From Microbacterium sufflavum (lineage in GTDB: Bacteria > Actinomycetota > Actinomycetes > Actinomycetales > Microbacteriaceae): a DNA stretch of 64,000 bases. The notes beneath the pieces are model-generated. The model saw only the letters and a list, made by a program, of their open reading frames with translations, ran no database searches and had not been told where the DNA came from. The DNA lies in NCBI RefSeq assembly GCF_023101165.1, contig NZ_CP078076.1:2232001-2296000 (forward strand), written 5' to 3'. Both the position numbers and the translations under genes were made by a program. Each line of letters opens with the position of its first letter. Position 1 is the first letter of the stretch. Shown piece after piece: positions 56,133 to 64,000 of this stretch.

Positions 56133-56138
56133 TAGGCT
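56133..56138 (+). promoter_or_regulatory. -10 box of gltA
   Basis: TAGGCT, with TTGTCA 20 bases upstream as a poor -35 match. A 12-base palindrome, CTCGGCGCCGAG (56172-56183), lies in the ~120-base leader and may be an operator. Confidence 0.45.
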
Positions 56139-56262
56139 GTAAAAGCGATTCGGTCGTCACCCGACCAGGCGCTCGGCGCCGAGAGATCGCCACTTCCGGC
56201 TTGATCACGAACGTGCTGACACCCCCGCGACGCGCAGGCGGTCAGACAAAGGAGGAGGGCGC

Positions 56263-57552
56263 GTGAGCGCTGCAGCAGACCAGACGGCGAAGCTGACGAT
56301 CGGTGACACCACCGCCGAATTCCCCGTGGTGCGCGGCACGGCCGGCCACGACAGCATCGATTTCTCGACGTTGACCAGGCAGACCGGGTACACCGGACTC
56401 GACTACGGCTTCGTGAACACCGCCTCGACCAAGTCCGAGATCACCTTCATCGACGGCGACAAGGGCATCCTGCGCTACCGCGGCTACCCGATCGAACAGC
56501 TCGCCGGGAGCACCAGCTACCTCGAGGTGGCGTGGCTGCTCATCTACGGCGAGCTGCCCTCGGCATCCGAGCTCGCCGAGTTCGACGAGAAGATCCGCCG
56601 CCACACGCTGCTGCACGAAGACCTCAAGCGCTTCTTCTCCGCGCTGCCGCACACCGCGCACCCCATGTCCGTGCTGTCCTCGGCGGTCGCCGCCCTGTCG
56701 ACGTACTACGAGGGCCAGACCGACCCGCACAACCCCGAGCACGTCGAGCTGAACATGATCCGCATGCTCGCCAAGCTCCCGGTGATCGCGGCCTACGCGC
56801 ACAAGAAGAGCGTCGGGCAGGCGTTCCTGTACCCTGACAACTCCCTCGGGTTCGTGGAGAACTTCCTCAAGCTCAACTTCGGCGTCAACTCCGAGCCGTA
56901 CGAGATCAACCCGGTCATGGCGAAGGCGCTCGAGCTGCTGCTGATCCTGCACGAGGACCACGAGCAGAACGCCTCCACGTCGACCGTCCGCCTCGTCGGC
57001 TCGACGGGCGCGAACCAGTTCGCCTCCGTGTCCGCCGGCATCCAGGCGCTCTCCGGCCCGCTGCACGGCGGTGCGAACGAGGCCGTGCTGACGATGCTCG
57101 GCCAGATCCGCGACTCGGGGCAGAGCGTCGCGCGCTTCGTGGAGCGGGTGAAGAACAAGGAAGAGGGCGTGAAGCTGATGGGCTTCGGGCACCGGGTCTA
57201 CAAGAACTACGACCCGCGCGCCAAGCTCGTCAAGGAGGCGGCCGACGAGGTGCTCGCCTCGCTGGGCGTGACAGACCCGCTGCTCGACCTGGCGAAGGAG
57301 CTCGAGGAGCTCGCGCTCGCCGACGACTACTTCCGCGAGCGTCGCCTCTACCCGAACGTCGATTTCTACACCGGCGTGATCTACAAGGCGATGGGCTTCC
57401 CGACGCGCATGTTCACGGTGCTGTTCGCGATCGGACGGCTCCCGGGCTGGCTCGCGCAGTGGCGTGAGCTGCAGCTCGACCCGCAGACCAAGATCGGCCG
57501 CCCGCAGCAGCTGTACACGGGTTCGCCCGAGCGGTCCTTCCCGACGCGCTGA
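56263..57552 (+). CDS. gltA: citrate synthase
   Basis: A 429-residue type II citrate synthase that joins oxaloacetate and acetyl-CoA at the entry of the TCA cycle. Catalytic residues are seen in LSGPLHGGANEAVL (His), MGFGHRVYKNYDPRA (His) and PNVDFYTGVIYKAMG (Asp). The N-terminal beta-rich domain (TFIDGDKGILRYRGYPIEQL) is typical of the hexameric bacterial form. The GTG at 56263 follows AGGAGGAGGG. A very strong bidirectional terminator follows. Confidence 0.97.
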   Translation: MSAAADQTAKLTIGDTTAEFPVVRGTAGHDSIDFSTLTRQTGYTGLDYGFVNTASTKSEITFIDGDKGILRYRGYPIEQLAGSTSYLEVAWLLIYGELPSASELAEFDEKIRRHTLLHEDLKRFFSALPHTAHPMSVLSSAVAALSTYYEGQTDPHNPEHVELNMIRMLAKLPVIAAYAHKKSVGQAFLYPDNSLGFVENFLKLNFGVNSEPYEINPVMAKALELLLILHEDHEQNASTSTVRLVGSTGANQFASVSAGIQALSGPLHGGANEAVLTMLGQIRDSGQSVARFVERVKNKEEGVKLMGFGHRVYKNYDPRAKLVKEAADEVLASLGVTDPLLDLAKELEELALADDYFRERRLYPNVDFYTGVIYKAMGFPTRMFTVLFAIGRLPGWLAQWRELQLDPQTKIGRPQQLYTGSPERSFPTR

Positions 57553-57560
57553 GCCGTCAC

Positions 57561-57600
57561 CCGAAACGCCCCCTCCGTCACATCGGAGGGGGCGTTTCGG
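57561..57600. terminator. terminator of gltA
   Basis: A perfect 17-bp stem, CCGAAACGCCCCCTCCG (57561-57577) and its complement (57584-57600), with a six-base loop, between convergent genes. Confidence 0.9.
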
Positions 57601-57619
57601 CGTCCGGCAGCGCAACGCA

Positions 57620-57652
57620 GAACGGTGCCCCCCGTGAAGAGGAGCACCGTTC
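57620..57652 (-). terminator. second hairpin, terminator of the helicase gene
   Basis: GAACGGTGC (57620-57628) pairs with GCACCGTTC (57644-57652), just downstream of the minus-strand helicase stop. Confidence 0.6.
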
Positions 57653-57667
57653 CGGGTGGCAGGGGTG

Positions 57668-59068
57668 TCAGCGGCCCTGCGAGCCGCGGCCACCGCCCTG
57701 GCGGGACTGGCCGCCCTGGCGCGAAGCGCCGCCGGTCTGCGTGGAGTAGCTGCCGCCCTGGCCGCCGCCCTGACCGCCGGAGCGGCGGCGGCGACGTCGC
57801 GCGGGCGGGGTCGCCGCGGAGCTGCGTTCGCCACCGGCGGGCCGCTGCTTGGCGGCCGGGCGCTGCGGCGCCTGCTGCACCGGTGCGGGGCGCACGTGCG
57901 GCGCGCGCTCCGGCACCAGCTCGGTCACCGCGGCCGGGGTGAGCTCTTCGAGCGGGGCCGAGATCGCGGCCTTGCGCAGCAGGTCCTTCACGTCGCGGCG
58001 CTGCTCGGGGAGCACGACCGTGACCACCGTGCCCGCGGCGCCGGCACGCGCGGTGCGGCCGGAGCGGTGCAGATAGGCCTTGTGCTCGACGGGCGGGTCG
58101 ACGTGCACCACGAGGTCGACGTTGTCGACGTGCACACCGCGCGCCGCGACATCCGTGGCCACGAGCACGCGCACCCCGCCGTCCTCCGGAGCGGTCGAGA
58201 ACGCGCCGAGGTTGCGCTCGCGCGCGTTCTGCGAGAGGTTGCCGTGCAGGTCGACCGCGGGGATGCCGGCGGCCGTGAGCTGCTTGGCGAGCTTCTTCGC
58301 CTGGTGCTTCGTGCGCGTGAACAGGATGCGACGGCCGGTGCCGGACGCCAGGTCGCGCACGAGCACGGTCTTGTTCTCGGTGGAGTCGACCACCAGCACG
58401 CGGTGCGTCATCTCGCCCACGGGCACGCTCGCCTCATCGACCTCGTGGCTGACCGGGTTCGAGAGGAACCGGCGGGCGAGGGTGTCGATGCCGCGGTCGA
58501 GGGTCGCGCTGAACAGCAGGCGCTGTCCGTCGGCGGGCGTCGCCGCGAGGATGCGGGTGACGCCGGGGAGGAAGCCGAGGTCGGCCATGTGGTCGGCCTC
58601 GTCGAGCACCGCGACCTCGATCGCGCTCAGACGCACGACCTGCTGCTTCATGAGGTCTTCGAGGCGACCGGGGCAGGCCACCACGATGTCGACGCCGCCC
58701 TGCAGCGCCTTCTCCTGCGGTCGCTGGCTGACACCGCCGAACACGGTGGTGACGCGGAGGCCCACGGCCTCGGCGAGCGGGGCCACGGTGGCGGCGATCT
58801 GCGTCGCGAGCTCTCGGGTCGGCGCGAGCACCAGGCCGCGGGGGAGCCCGGCGCGGCGCTTGGTGCCCGAGGCCGCGAGCCGCGCCACGAGCGGAAGGGC
58901 GAAGGCGATGGTCTTGCCGCTGCCGGTGCGTCCGCGACCGAGGAGGTCACGGCCGGCGAGCGAATCGGGAAGGGTGTCGCGCTGGATCGCGAACGCCTCG
59001 GTCTTGCCGGAGGCGGCGAGAACGGCGGCGAGCTCGGCGGGAACGCCGAGATCGAGGAAGGAAGGCAT
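57668..59068 (-). CDS. DEAD-box RNA helicase
   Basis: A 466-residue ATP-dependent RNA helicase. The Q motif (AFAIQRDTLPDSLAG), motif I (GRTGSGKT), motif Ia (APTRELATQIA), II (VLDEADHMADLGF), III (SAT) and VI (HRSGRTARAG) are in order. The C-terminal ~70 residues are Arg/Gly/Gln-rich and likely bind RNA or form condensates. Such helicases unwind rRNA and mRNA in the cold. The leader is about 190 bases if transcription starts at the TAGACT box near 59266. The start has GGAG upstream. Confidence 0.94.
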   Translation of the reverse strand: MPSFLDLGVPAELAAVLAASGKTEAFAIQRDTLPDSLAGRDLLGRGRTGSGKTIAFALPLVARLAASGTKRRAGLPRGLVLAPTRELATQIAATVAPLAEAVGLRVTTVFGGVSQRPQEKALQGGVDIVVACPGRLEDLMKQQVVRLSAIEVAVLDEADHMADLGFLPGVTRILAATPADGQRLLFSATLDRGIDTLARRFLSNPVSHEVDEASVPVGEMTHRVLVVDSTENKTVLVRDLASGTGRRILFTRTKHQAKKLAKQLTAAGIPAVDLHGNLSQNARERNLGAFSTAPEDGGVRVLVATDVAARGVHVDNVDLVVHVDPPVEHKAYLHRSGRTARAGAAGTVVTVVLPEQRRDVKDLLRKAAISAPLEELTPAAVTELVPERAPHVRPAPVQQAPQRPAAKQRPAGGERSSAATPPARRRRRRSGGQGGGQGGSYSTQTGGASRQGGQSRQGGGRGSQGR

Positions 59069-59269
59069 GCAGAAACTCCGTCAGCGCCCGACAGGGGCGC
59101 GGTAGTGGGGTGAGGTGGGCGAGGACGCGGCGGATCGCGCGTCCGTTCGCCGTACGTATGGCCAGTTCGGGCTAGTGATGGGAGCGCCGGGCGCTCGCTT
59201 CGGTCCTCGGAGACCCCTAGACGACGACGATGCTGACCGGCCGGCGGCGCGAGCAGCGGTGTCAGTCTA
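59069..59269 (-). promoter_or_regulatory. promoter and long leader of the helicase gene
   Basis: A minus-strand -10 box, TAGACT, lies at 59264-59269, giving a 5' untranslated region of about 190 bases. It can fold: GGACGCG/CGCGTCC (59123-59129/59138-59144) and GCGCCC/GGGCGC (59084-59089/59095-59100), the last only 15 bases before the start. Cold-shock helicase mRNAs often carry such leaders. Confidence 0.45.
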
Positions 59270-59304
59270 CCAGTGGCGGCATGCCGGAGGCCGCATGCCC
59301 GGTG

Positions 59305-60258
59305 TCAGGCGTGCAGCGCGTCGTTCAGCGTGACCCCGACGCCGGCGCGCTGGACCGCCTCGACTGCACCGGTGAGGGAGTTGCGGCGGAACAGGAGGCC
59401 GTCGCGGCCGGACAGCTCCGCGCCCTTCACTGTCGGACGGCCGCCGTCCGGAGTGACCGGGCCGTCGGCCAGCACGATCTTGGTGCCAGCCGTGACGTAG
59501 AGCCCGGCCTCGACCACGCAGTCGTCACCCAGCGAGATGCCGATCCCTGCGTTGGCGCCCAGGAGCGTGCGCGACCCGATCGAGACACGGTGCGTGCCGC
59601 CGCCGGAGAGCGTGCCCATGATGGAGGCGCCGCCACCGATGTCGCTGCCGTCGCCCACGACGACACCCTGCGAGATGCGGCCCTCGACCATGGAGGCGCC
59701 GAGCGTACCGGCGTTGAAGTTCACGAAGCCCTCGTGCATCACGGTGGTGCCGGGGGAGAGGTGGGCGCCGAGGCGCACGCGGGACGCGTCGGCGATGCGG
59801 ACACCGGCGGGCTGGACGTAGTCGGTCAGGCGCGGGAACTTGTCGAGCCCCTGCACCTGGATACCCGCCCGCTGGAGCTGCGGGCGCAGACGGGCCGCGT
59901 CGGACGGCAGGACAGGTCCGGCGTTCGTCCAGGCCACGTTCGGCAGGTGGGCGAAGATGCCGTCCAGGTTCAGCTCGTTCGGGCGTGCGACCAGGTGCGA
60001 CAGCGCGTGCAGCCGCAGGTACGCGTCCGCGGTGGAGGCGGGGGCGGCGTCGAGGTCGACCTGGAGCTGGACGACCTCGACCGTCACGTTGCGGCGCTCG
60101 TCCGGCCCGGCGAGCGGGACCAGGGCGTCGACCGCGGCCGCGGCGTCCTCGGTCGAGGGGGCGACGGTGCGCACCTCGGGGAACCAGGCGTCCAGGACGG
60201 TGCCGTCGCCGGCGGTCGTGGTCAGTCCGATGCCCCACACAGTTCTCGCGTCGCTCAT
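59305..60258 (-). CDS. dapD: tetrahydrodipicolinate N-succinyltransferase
   Basis: A 317-residue trimeric acyltransferase that uses succinyl-CoA to succinylate tetrahydrodipicolinate in DAP/lysine synthesis. The left-handed beta-helix repeats are visible: [42 protein letters not shown] and [19 protein letters not shown]. This is the long actinobacterial type. ATG 60258 was chosen. TACCGT lies exactly six bases before it, and a GGAGGT that directly touches the ATG is too close to act as a ribosome binding site, so the mRNA is probably leaderless. It is divergent from dapE. Confidence 0.94.
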   Translation of the reverse strand: MSDARTVWGIGLTTTAGDGTVLDAWFPEVRTVAPSTEDAAAAVDALVPLAGPDERRNVTVEVVQLQVDLDAAPASTADAYLRLHALSHLVARPNELNLDGIFAHLPNVAWTNAGPVLPSDAARLRPQLQRAGIQVQGLDKFPRLTDYVQPAGVRIADASRVRLGAHLSPGTTVMHEGFVNFNAGTLGASMVEGRISQGVVVGDGSDIGGGASIMGTLSGGGTHRVSIGSRTLLGANAGIGISLGDDCVVEAGLYVTAGTKIVLADGPVTPDGGRPTVKGAELSGRDGLLFRRNSLTGAVEAVQRAGVGVTLNDALHA

Positions 60259-60264
60259 ACCTCC

Positions 60265-60270
60265 ACGGTA
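60265..60270 (-). promoter_or_regulatory. -10 box of leaderless dapD promoter
   Basis: TACCGT on the minus strand, six bases before the ATG at 60258. Confidence 0.5.
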
Positions 60271-60312
60271 TCGCGGGCCGACCCGGGCCTCCGCCCGCAT
60301 GACGACGGTCGG

Positions 60313-60318
60313 TAGGCT
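60313..60318 (+). promoter_or_regulatory. -10 box of leaderless dapE promoter
   Basis: TAGGCT, six bases before the ATG at 60325. Confidence 0.65.
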
Positions 60319-60324
60319 GAGGGC

Positions 60325-61398
60325 ATGGTGCTCGATCTGACCGCGTCCTCTGCTGCCCTCACCCGCGCGATCTGCGACATCCCGAGCGTCTCGGGCGACG
60401 AGAAGACGCTCGCCGACGCCATCGAGCAGTCCGTCGCCCCCCTCGCGCACCTCGAGGTCATCCGGCACGGGAACACGATCGTCGCCCGCACCGACCGCGG
60501 CCGAGACCGTCGCGTGGCGATCGCCGGCCACATCGACACCGTGCCCGTGAACGGCAACCTTCCCACGCGCGACATCGAGGTCGACGGCGAGCCCTACCTG
60601 TGGGGGCGCGGCACGGTCGACATGAAGGCGGGCACCGCGGTGCAGCTGAAGCTCGCGGCCGAGCTGACCGACCCCGCGGTCGACATCACGTGGATGTGGT
60701 ACGACAACGAAGAGGTCGAGGCGACCAAGAACGGGCTCGCGCTGCTGGCGGCGGCACGTCCCGATCTGCTCCAGGCGGACTTCGCGATCCTGGGCGAACC
60801 GTCGAACGGCGAGGTCGAGGGCGGCTGCAACGGCACGCTGCGGGCGATCGTGCGTACCTCGGGCGTCCGCGCCCACAGTGCCCGGGCGTGGATCGGCGAG
60901 AACGCCATCCATCGCGCCGCGCCCATCCTCACCCGTCTGGCCGAGTACCGCGCTCGGGAGGTCCCGGTCGAGGGGCTGCTGTACCGCGAGAGCCTCAGCG
61001 CCGTCCGCATCGCCGGCGGGGTGGCGGGCAACGTCATCCCCGACGCGTGCGAGGTCGAGGTCAACTACCGCTTCGCGCCCAGCAAGTCGGCCGCCGACGC
61101 CGAGGCCCACGTGCGCGCGGTGCTCGCGGGGTTCGACGTGGAGATCACGGATGCGGCCGAGGGGGCACGCCCCGGGCTGGACGCCGACATCGCGCGAGAC
61201 TTCGTGACGGCGGTCGGCGCCGAGCCGCGACCGAAGTACGGCTGGACCGACGTGGCGCGCTTCTCGGCGCTGGGCATCCCCGCCGTGAACTACGGCCCCG
61301 GTGACCCGCACCTCGCCCACCACGACGAGGAGCGGGTGCCGCTCGCGCAGATCGCGGCGGTCGAGCAGGGCCTGCGGGCATGGCTCACCTCGCACTGA
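60325..61398 (+). CDS. dapE: succinyl-diaminopimelate desuccinylase
   Basis: A 357-residue zinc amidohydrolase (M20 family) that removes succinate from N-succinyl-LL-DAP. Metal ligands lie in [28 protein letters not shown] and [13 protein letters not shown], and the dimerisation-domain His in [25 protein letters not shown] is typical of the actinobacterial type. It overlaps the next gene by 19 bases, so the two are translated together. Confidence 0.94.
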   Translation: MVLDLTASSAALTRAICDIPSVSGDEKTLADAIEQSVAPLAHLEVIRHGNTIVARTDRGRDRRVAIAGHIDTVPVNGNLPTRDIEVDGEPYLWGRGTVDMKAGTAVQLKLAAELTDPAVDITWMWYDNEEVEATKNGLALLAAARPDLLQADFAILGEPSNGEVEGGCNGTLRAIVRTSGVRAHSARAWIGENAIHRAAPILTRLAEYRAREVPVEGLLYRESLSAVRIAGGVAGNVIPDACEVEVNYRFAPSKSAADAEAHVRAVLAGFDVEITDAAEGARPGLDADIARDFVTAVGAEPRPKYGWTDVARFSALGIPAVNYGPGDPHLAHHDEERVPLAQIAAVEQGLRAWLTSH

Positions 61399-62597
61399 GC
61401 ACGGCACGTCGCTGGGCCCGGCTTCCCCTTCCGCTGCGCATCGGCCTGATCTATCTCGGCGCGCGCGTCGTGACGACGGGGTTCCTGATCGCGGCGGCGT
61501 CGCTGTCCACCGTCTTCTCGCGCTTCGGCGGTGACGCGGGCCTGATCGATTTCGTGCTCGGCTGGGACGCCCAGTGGTACTGGCAGGTGGCCGTCCACGG
61601 GTATCCGAGCGAGCTGCCGCTGACCGACGCCGGCGAGGTCGCCGAGAACGCGTGGGCGTTCATGCCGGTGTTCGCATACGCCGCGAAGGCGCTCGGTTTC
61701 GTGCTCGGCTCGTGGGGAGCGGGAGCGTTCGTGCTCGCCCTCGTCGCCGGCTACCTGGCCTGCCTGGCGCTGCACCGCCTGCTGCGCGATCGCATCGGCA
61801 GCGGGGCCGCGCTCTGGGCGGTCGTGTTCTTCGCCGCAGGGCCGCTGGCCGCGATGTTCCAGGTGGGCTATGCGGAGACGCTGTTCCTGCTGCTGCTGTT
61901 CCTCGCCCTGGACGCGACGATCCGCCGGCAGTACGCGTGGCTGTACCTGCTGATCCCGGTGATGGGCTTCACGCGACCCGGGGTTCTGGCGTTCGCGCTG
62001 TACCTCGGCCTCCACGGCATCCTCCGCTGGATCCACCGCCGCGACGATCCGCTCGCCCTGCGCGAGGTGGTGCACATCGTGGCGGTCGGCGCGCTCGCGG
62101 TCGCGACCGGCTTCGCGTGGCAGGTGATCGCCGCCGTCGTCACGGGCGACCCCGGGGCGTATCTCGCGACCGAGCTCGCCTGGCGTCGGCACTGGATCGT
62201 GGGCGGCGTCGACGGCTTCGTGCCGTTCGAGGGGTGGGTGCAGGCGTCGCAGTTCTGGTTCTCGCTGTGGGGGCTTCCCGCCGCGGGGGGACCCGTCGCG
62301 CTCGTGCTGCTCGTGGTGGCCGCGGCCCTCGCGCTGCTGTTCGCCCGCCCGGTGCGGGCACTGGGTGCGGACCTGCGCCTGTGGAGTGCGAGCTACCTGC
62401 TGTACCTGCTGGCGGTGTTCTTCCCGCAGTCGAGCACGTTCCGGTTGCTGCTGCCGCTCAGCCCGGCGTGGGGCGCGGTCGCGGTGCCCCGGTCGCGCGC
62501 CTGGCGTCTCGGCGTGCTGGTGCTGTGCCTGCTCGGTCAGTGGGTGTGGATCTACCACGTGTATGCGCTCGGCAGCACGTTCTGGCAGGTTCCCTGA
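61380..62597 (+). CDS. PIG-V-like membrane glycosyltransferase
   Basis: A 405-residue protein with about ten membrane helices. [18 protein letters not shown] is the conserved WDxxWY-type loop after helix 1 of the GT-C (mannosyltransferase/PIG-V) fold, and [20 protein letters not shown] is typical of helices 4-5. The family uses polyprenyl-phosphate sugars outside the membrane, perhaps to mannosylate proteins or lipids. The acceptor is unknown. It starts within the end of dapE, which suggests shared transcription but not a shared pathway. Confidence 0.82.
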   Translation: MAHLALSTARRWARLPLPLRIGLIYLGARVVTTGFLIAAASLSTVFSRFGGDAGLIDFVLGWDAQWYWQVAVHGYPSELPLTDAGEVAENAWAFMPVFAYAAKALGFVLGSWGAGAFVLALVAGYLACLALHRLLRDRIGSGAALWAVVFFAAGPLAAMFQVGYAETLFLLLLFLALDATIRRQYAWLYLLIPVMGFTRPGVLAFALYLGLHGILRWIHRRDDPLALREVVHIVAVGALAVATGFAWQVIAAVVTGDPGAYLATELAWRRHWIVGGVDGFVPFEGWVQASQFWFSLWGLPAAGGPVALVLLVVAAALALLFARPVRALGADLRLWSASYLLYLLAVFFPQSSTFRLLLPLSPAWGAVAVPRSRAWRLGVLVLCLLGQWVWIYHVYALGSTFWQVP

Positions 62598-62691
62598 TCG
62601 CGCGGGAGAACGGGATTGTGTCGGCGTGACGTCCACGGCGCGGTGTCACCCGATAAACTCGTTCCATACCACCGGAGGAAAGGGAGCCACG

Positions 62692-62865
62692 ATGGCAGCG
62701 ATGAAGCCGAGGACCGGAGACGGACCGATGGAGGCCGTGAAAGAAGGACGACTCATCATCGTGCGCGTTCCGCTCGAGGGCGGCGGCCGCCTGGTCGTCT
62801 CCGTGAACGACGCCGAAGCGAAGGAGCTCCACGACGTGCTGGGTGCCGTCGTGACGCCGGCCTGA
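62692..62865 (+). CDS. DUF3117 protein
   Basis: A 57-residue protein that matches the highly conserved actinobacterial DUF3117 family: MAAMKPRTGDGPMEAVKEGR and GGGRLVVSVNDAEAKELHDVL. No function is known. It is soluble and small. GGAGGAAAGGGAG lies upstream, an unusually strong ribosome binding site for this window, so expression may be high. A textbook terminator follows. Confidence 0.92.
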   Translation: MAAMKPRTGDGPMEAVKEGRLIIVRVPLEGGGRLVVSVNDAEAKELHDVLGAVVTPA

Positions 62866-62894
62866 TCGAACCGGGTCCGCTCGTGCGGAACCAG

Positions 62895-62929
62895 GAGGGC
62901 GATGGATCCGCGGATCCATCGCCCTCTTT
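62895..62929 (+). terminator. intrinsic terminator of the DUF3117 gene
   Basis: A perfect 15-bp repeat, GAGGGCGATGGATCC (62895-62909) and its complement (62912-62926), followed by TTT. It lies between convergent genes. Confidence 0.9.
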
Positions 62930-62954
62930 CGCTGTTCCGGCCCCGTGCCCGCGG

Positions 62955-63593
62955 TCAGTCCTGGTCGTCGAGGCGCACCAGCTGCAGCAGTCCCTCACCG
63001 GCCGGCGACACCGTGGCCAGCACCGCGGAGGACTCCTGGGTCGCCTGCACCAGCGAGCGGTAGGCGGAGGTCACGTCGTCGCGCTGCACGGGGTCGGCCA
63101 CGCGACCGCCGGCGAGGATGCGCGGCACGAGCACGAGCCCGCCGACCCGTGCGAGCCGCAAACCGTGCTCGACGTACTCGATCACGTTCTCCGGGTCGGC
63201 GTCGACCAGCACGATGTCGTACGAGGACTCGTTCATGCGCGGCAGCACGTCGCTCGCGCGACCCGTGATGAGGCGGGCTCGGGTGGACGGGACGCGGGCG
63301 TCGGCGAACGCCTGGCGTGCCGCGGCGAGATGCTCCGGCTCGTTGTCGATCGTGGTCAGAACGGCCTGCGGGGCGCCGCGCAGCAGCCAGAGGCCGGACA
63401 CGCCGGCACCGGTGCCGATCTCGACGATCGACCGCGCCCCCGCAGCGGCGGCGAGCACGGCGATCTGCGAACCGACCGCGGCGCTCACCGGGGCGGCACC
63501 GAGCTCGACCGCGTGCGCGCGCGCCCTCGCGAGGGAATCCGGTTCGACGATGGATTCTCGAAGGAAGCGCGCGTTGGCGTCGTGCTCGCTCAT
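62955..63593 (-). CDS. SAM-dependent O-methyltransferase
   Basis: A 212-residue protein of the CCoAOMT-like O-methyltransferase family. The SAM-binding motif is IVEIGTGAGVSGLWLLRGA, followed by LTTIDNEPEHL and the metal-site region YDIVLVDADPENVIEYV. VLVPRILAGGRVADP is also typical. Length is normal and no membrane segment is seen. The substrate is unknown. ATG 63593 has GGGAGAG seven bases upstream. It is divergent from tatB. Confidence 0.88.
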   Translation of the reverse strand: MSEHDANARFLRESIVEPDSLARARAHAVELGAAPVSAAVGSQIAVLAAAAGARSIVEIGTGAGVSGLWLLRGAPQAVLTTIDNEPEHLAAARQAFADARVPSTRARLITGRASDVLPRMNESSYDIVLVDADPENVIEYVEHGLRLARVGGLVLVPRILAGGRVADPVQRDDVTSAYRSLVQATQESSAVLATVSPAGEGLLQLVRLDDQD

Positions 63594-63671
63594 GGCCTGA
63601 CTCTCCCTGCCTGCGTGGGTGATGCCTCCAGGGTATGGGCTGTCTGCGCGCAGACTCCGCAGGCGCGGCGG

Positions 63672-63677
63672 TAGCCT
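63672..63677 (+). promoter_or_regulatory. -10 box of leaderless tatB promoter
   Basis: TAGCCT, six bases before the ATG at 63684. Confidence 0.6.
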
Positions 63678-63683
63678 GGTCAC

Positions 63684-64000
63684 ATGACGTTCGGTCTGAC
63701 CTTCGAGAAGCTGCTGCTGATCGGCCTCATCGCGGTGCTGATCATCGGACCCGAACGTCTTCCCCGTGCGGCCGAGAGCTTCGCGCGACTCGTCCGCAAG
63801 GCCGGCGAGTACCTGCGCGACACCAAGTCGCGGATGCGGGAGGAGATGGGCCCGGAGCTCGACGACGTCGACTGGCGCAAGCTCGACCCGCGGCAGTACG
63901 ACCCCCGGCGCATCATCCGCGACGCCCTGTTCGAGGAGCCCCAGCCGGCGACCCCGGCCGCGGTCGCCGCCACCATCGCGGAACCGGTGGCCCCGCGCAC
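63684..64000 (+). CDS. tatB: Sec-independent translocase subunit TatB, 3'-truncated
   Basis: The first 105 codons of a TatB protein; the frame runs off the window. A short N-terminal helix (LTFEKLLLIGLIAVLII) is followed by the GPERLP hinge, which marks TatB, an amphipathic helix (RAAESFARLVRKAGEYLRD) and a charged region. TatB receives twin-arginine signal peptides in the TatABC complex at the membrane. The low-complexity Ala/Pro tail begins near the window edge. The start follows a -10 box by six bases. Confidence 0.92.
   Translation, partial: MTFGLTFEKLLLIGLIAVLIIGPERLPRAAESFARLVRKAGEYLRDTKSRMREEMGPELDDVDWRKLDPRQYDPRRIIRDALFEEPQPATPAAVAATIAEPVAPR

Overview
The window looks like chromosomal core DNA of a high-GC actinobacterium, most likely Microbacterium or a close relative in Microbacteriaceae. 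The reasons are very high G+C with strong C/G use at third codon positions, the actinobacterial types of DapC/DapD/DapE, small family-specific proteins (DUF6264-, DUF6328-, DUF7882- and DUF3117-like), and many genes without a Shine-Dalgarno sequence whose -10 box lies exactly 6 bases before the start codon (leaderless transcripts). The genus is an inference from protein resemblance; no search was run. I see no tRNA, rRNA, insertion sequence, prophage, CRISPR array or toxin-antitoxin pair. The window begins inside ispH and ends inside tatB.

Region by region. 0-9.5 kb: end of ispH, an IclR regulator, a densely folded intergenic region that may encode a small RNA with repeated UCCCCA loops, the divergent glycolytic/gluconeogenic pair fba and glpX, rmuC, a DEDD exonuclease, a methyltransferase and ychF. 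9.5-22 kb: a GH65 phosphorylase behind a 25-codon leader ORF, an M20 peptidase, an alpha/beta-hydrolase-fold protein without its nucleophile, a cysteine-free HesB-like protein, a GNAT, Dps, several small membrane proteins, a PlsC-type acyltransferase, an AhpD-like protein, a DHA2 transporter and an ABC exporter. 22-29.4 kb (minus strand): an NAD-synthesis operon nrtR-nadA-nadB-nadC-nifS with overlapping or nearly touching genes, followed by a glycosyltransferase and an SDR.

29.6-45.8 kb: two complete family-5 (Dpp/Opp-type) ABC importers flank a glycine-cleavage operon gcvT-gcvH-gcvP that is preceded by a tandem glycine riboswitch. Importing peptides (or, for the first system, possibly oligosaccharides) and degrading glycine would fit a peptide-using lifestyle. 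45.8-54.2 kb: a CPBP protease, typA/bipA, a secreted lysozyme-like protein, glutaminase overlapping an MFS transporter, and an XRE-cupin regulator divergent from azlCD.

54.2-64 kb: a seven-iron ferredoxin and dapC, citrate synthase, a DEAD-box helicase with a long leader, divergent dapD and dapE (so three steps of the succinylase branch of DAP/lysine synthesis lie within 7 kb), a PIG-V-like membrane glycosyltransferase, a DUF3117 protein, an O-methyltransferase and tatB.

Regulatory DNA is the most informative part of the window. It includes a glycine riboswitch whose 3' end can pair with the gcvT start region, an inverted repeat over the nad promoter that suits NrtR, a perfect 13-bp palindrome around the -10 box of the first importer, a hairpin between oppA and oppB, operator-like repeats between the XRE gene and azlC, and structured leaders before the hydrolase, transglycosylase and helicase genes.
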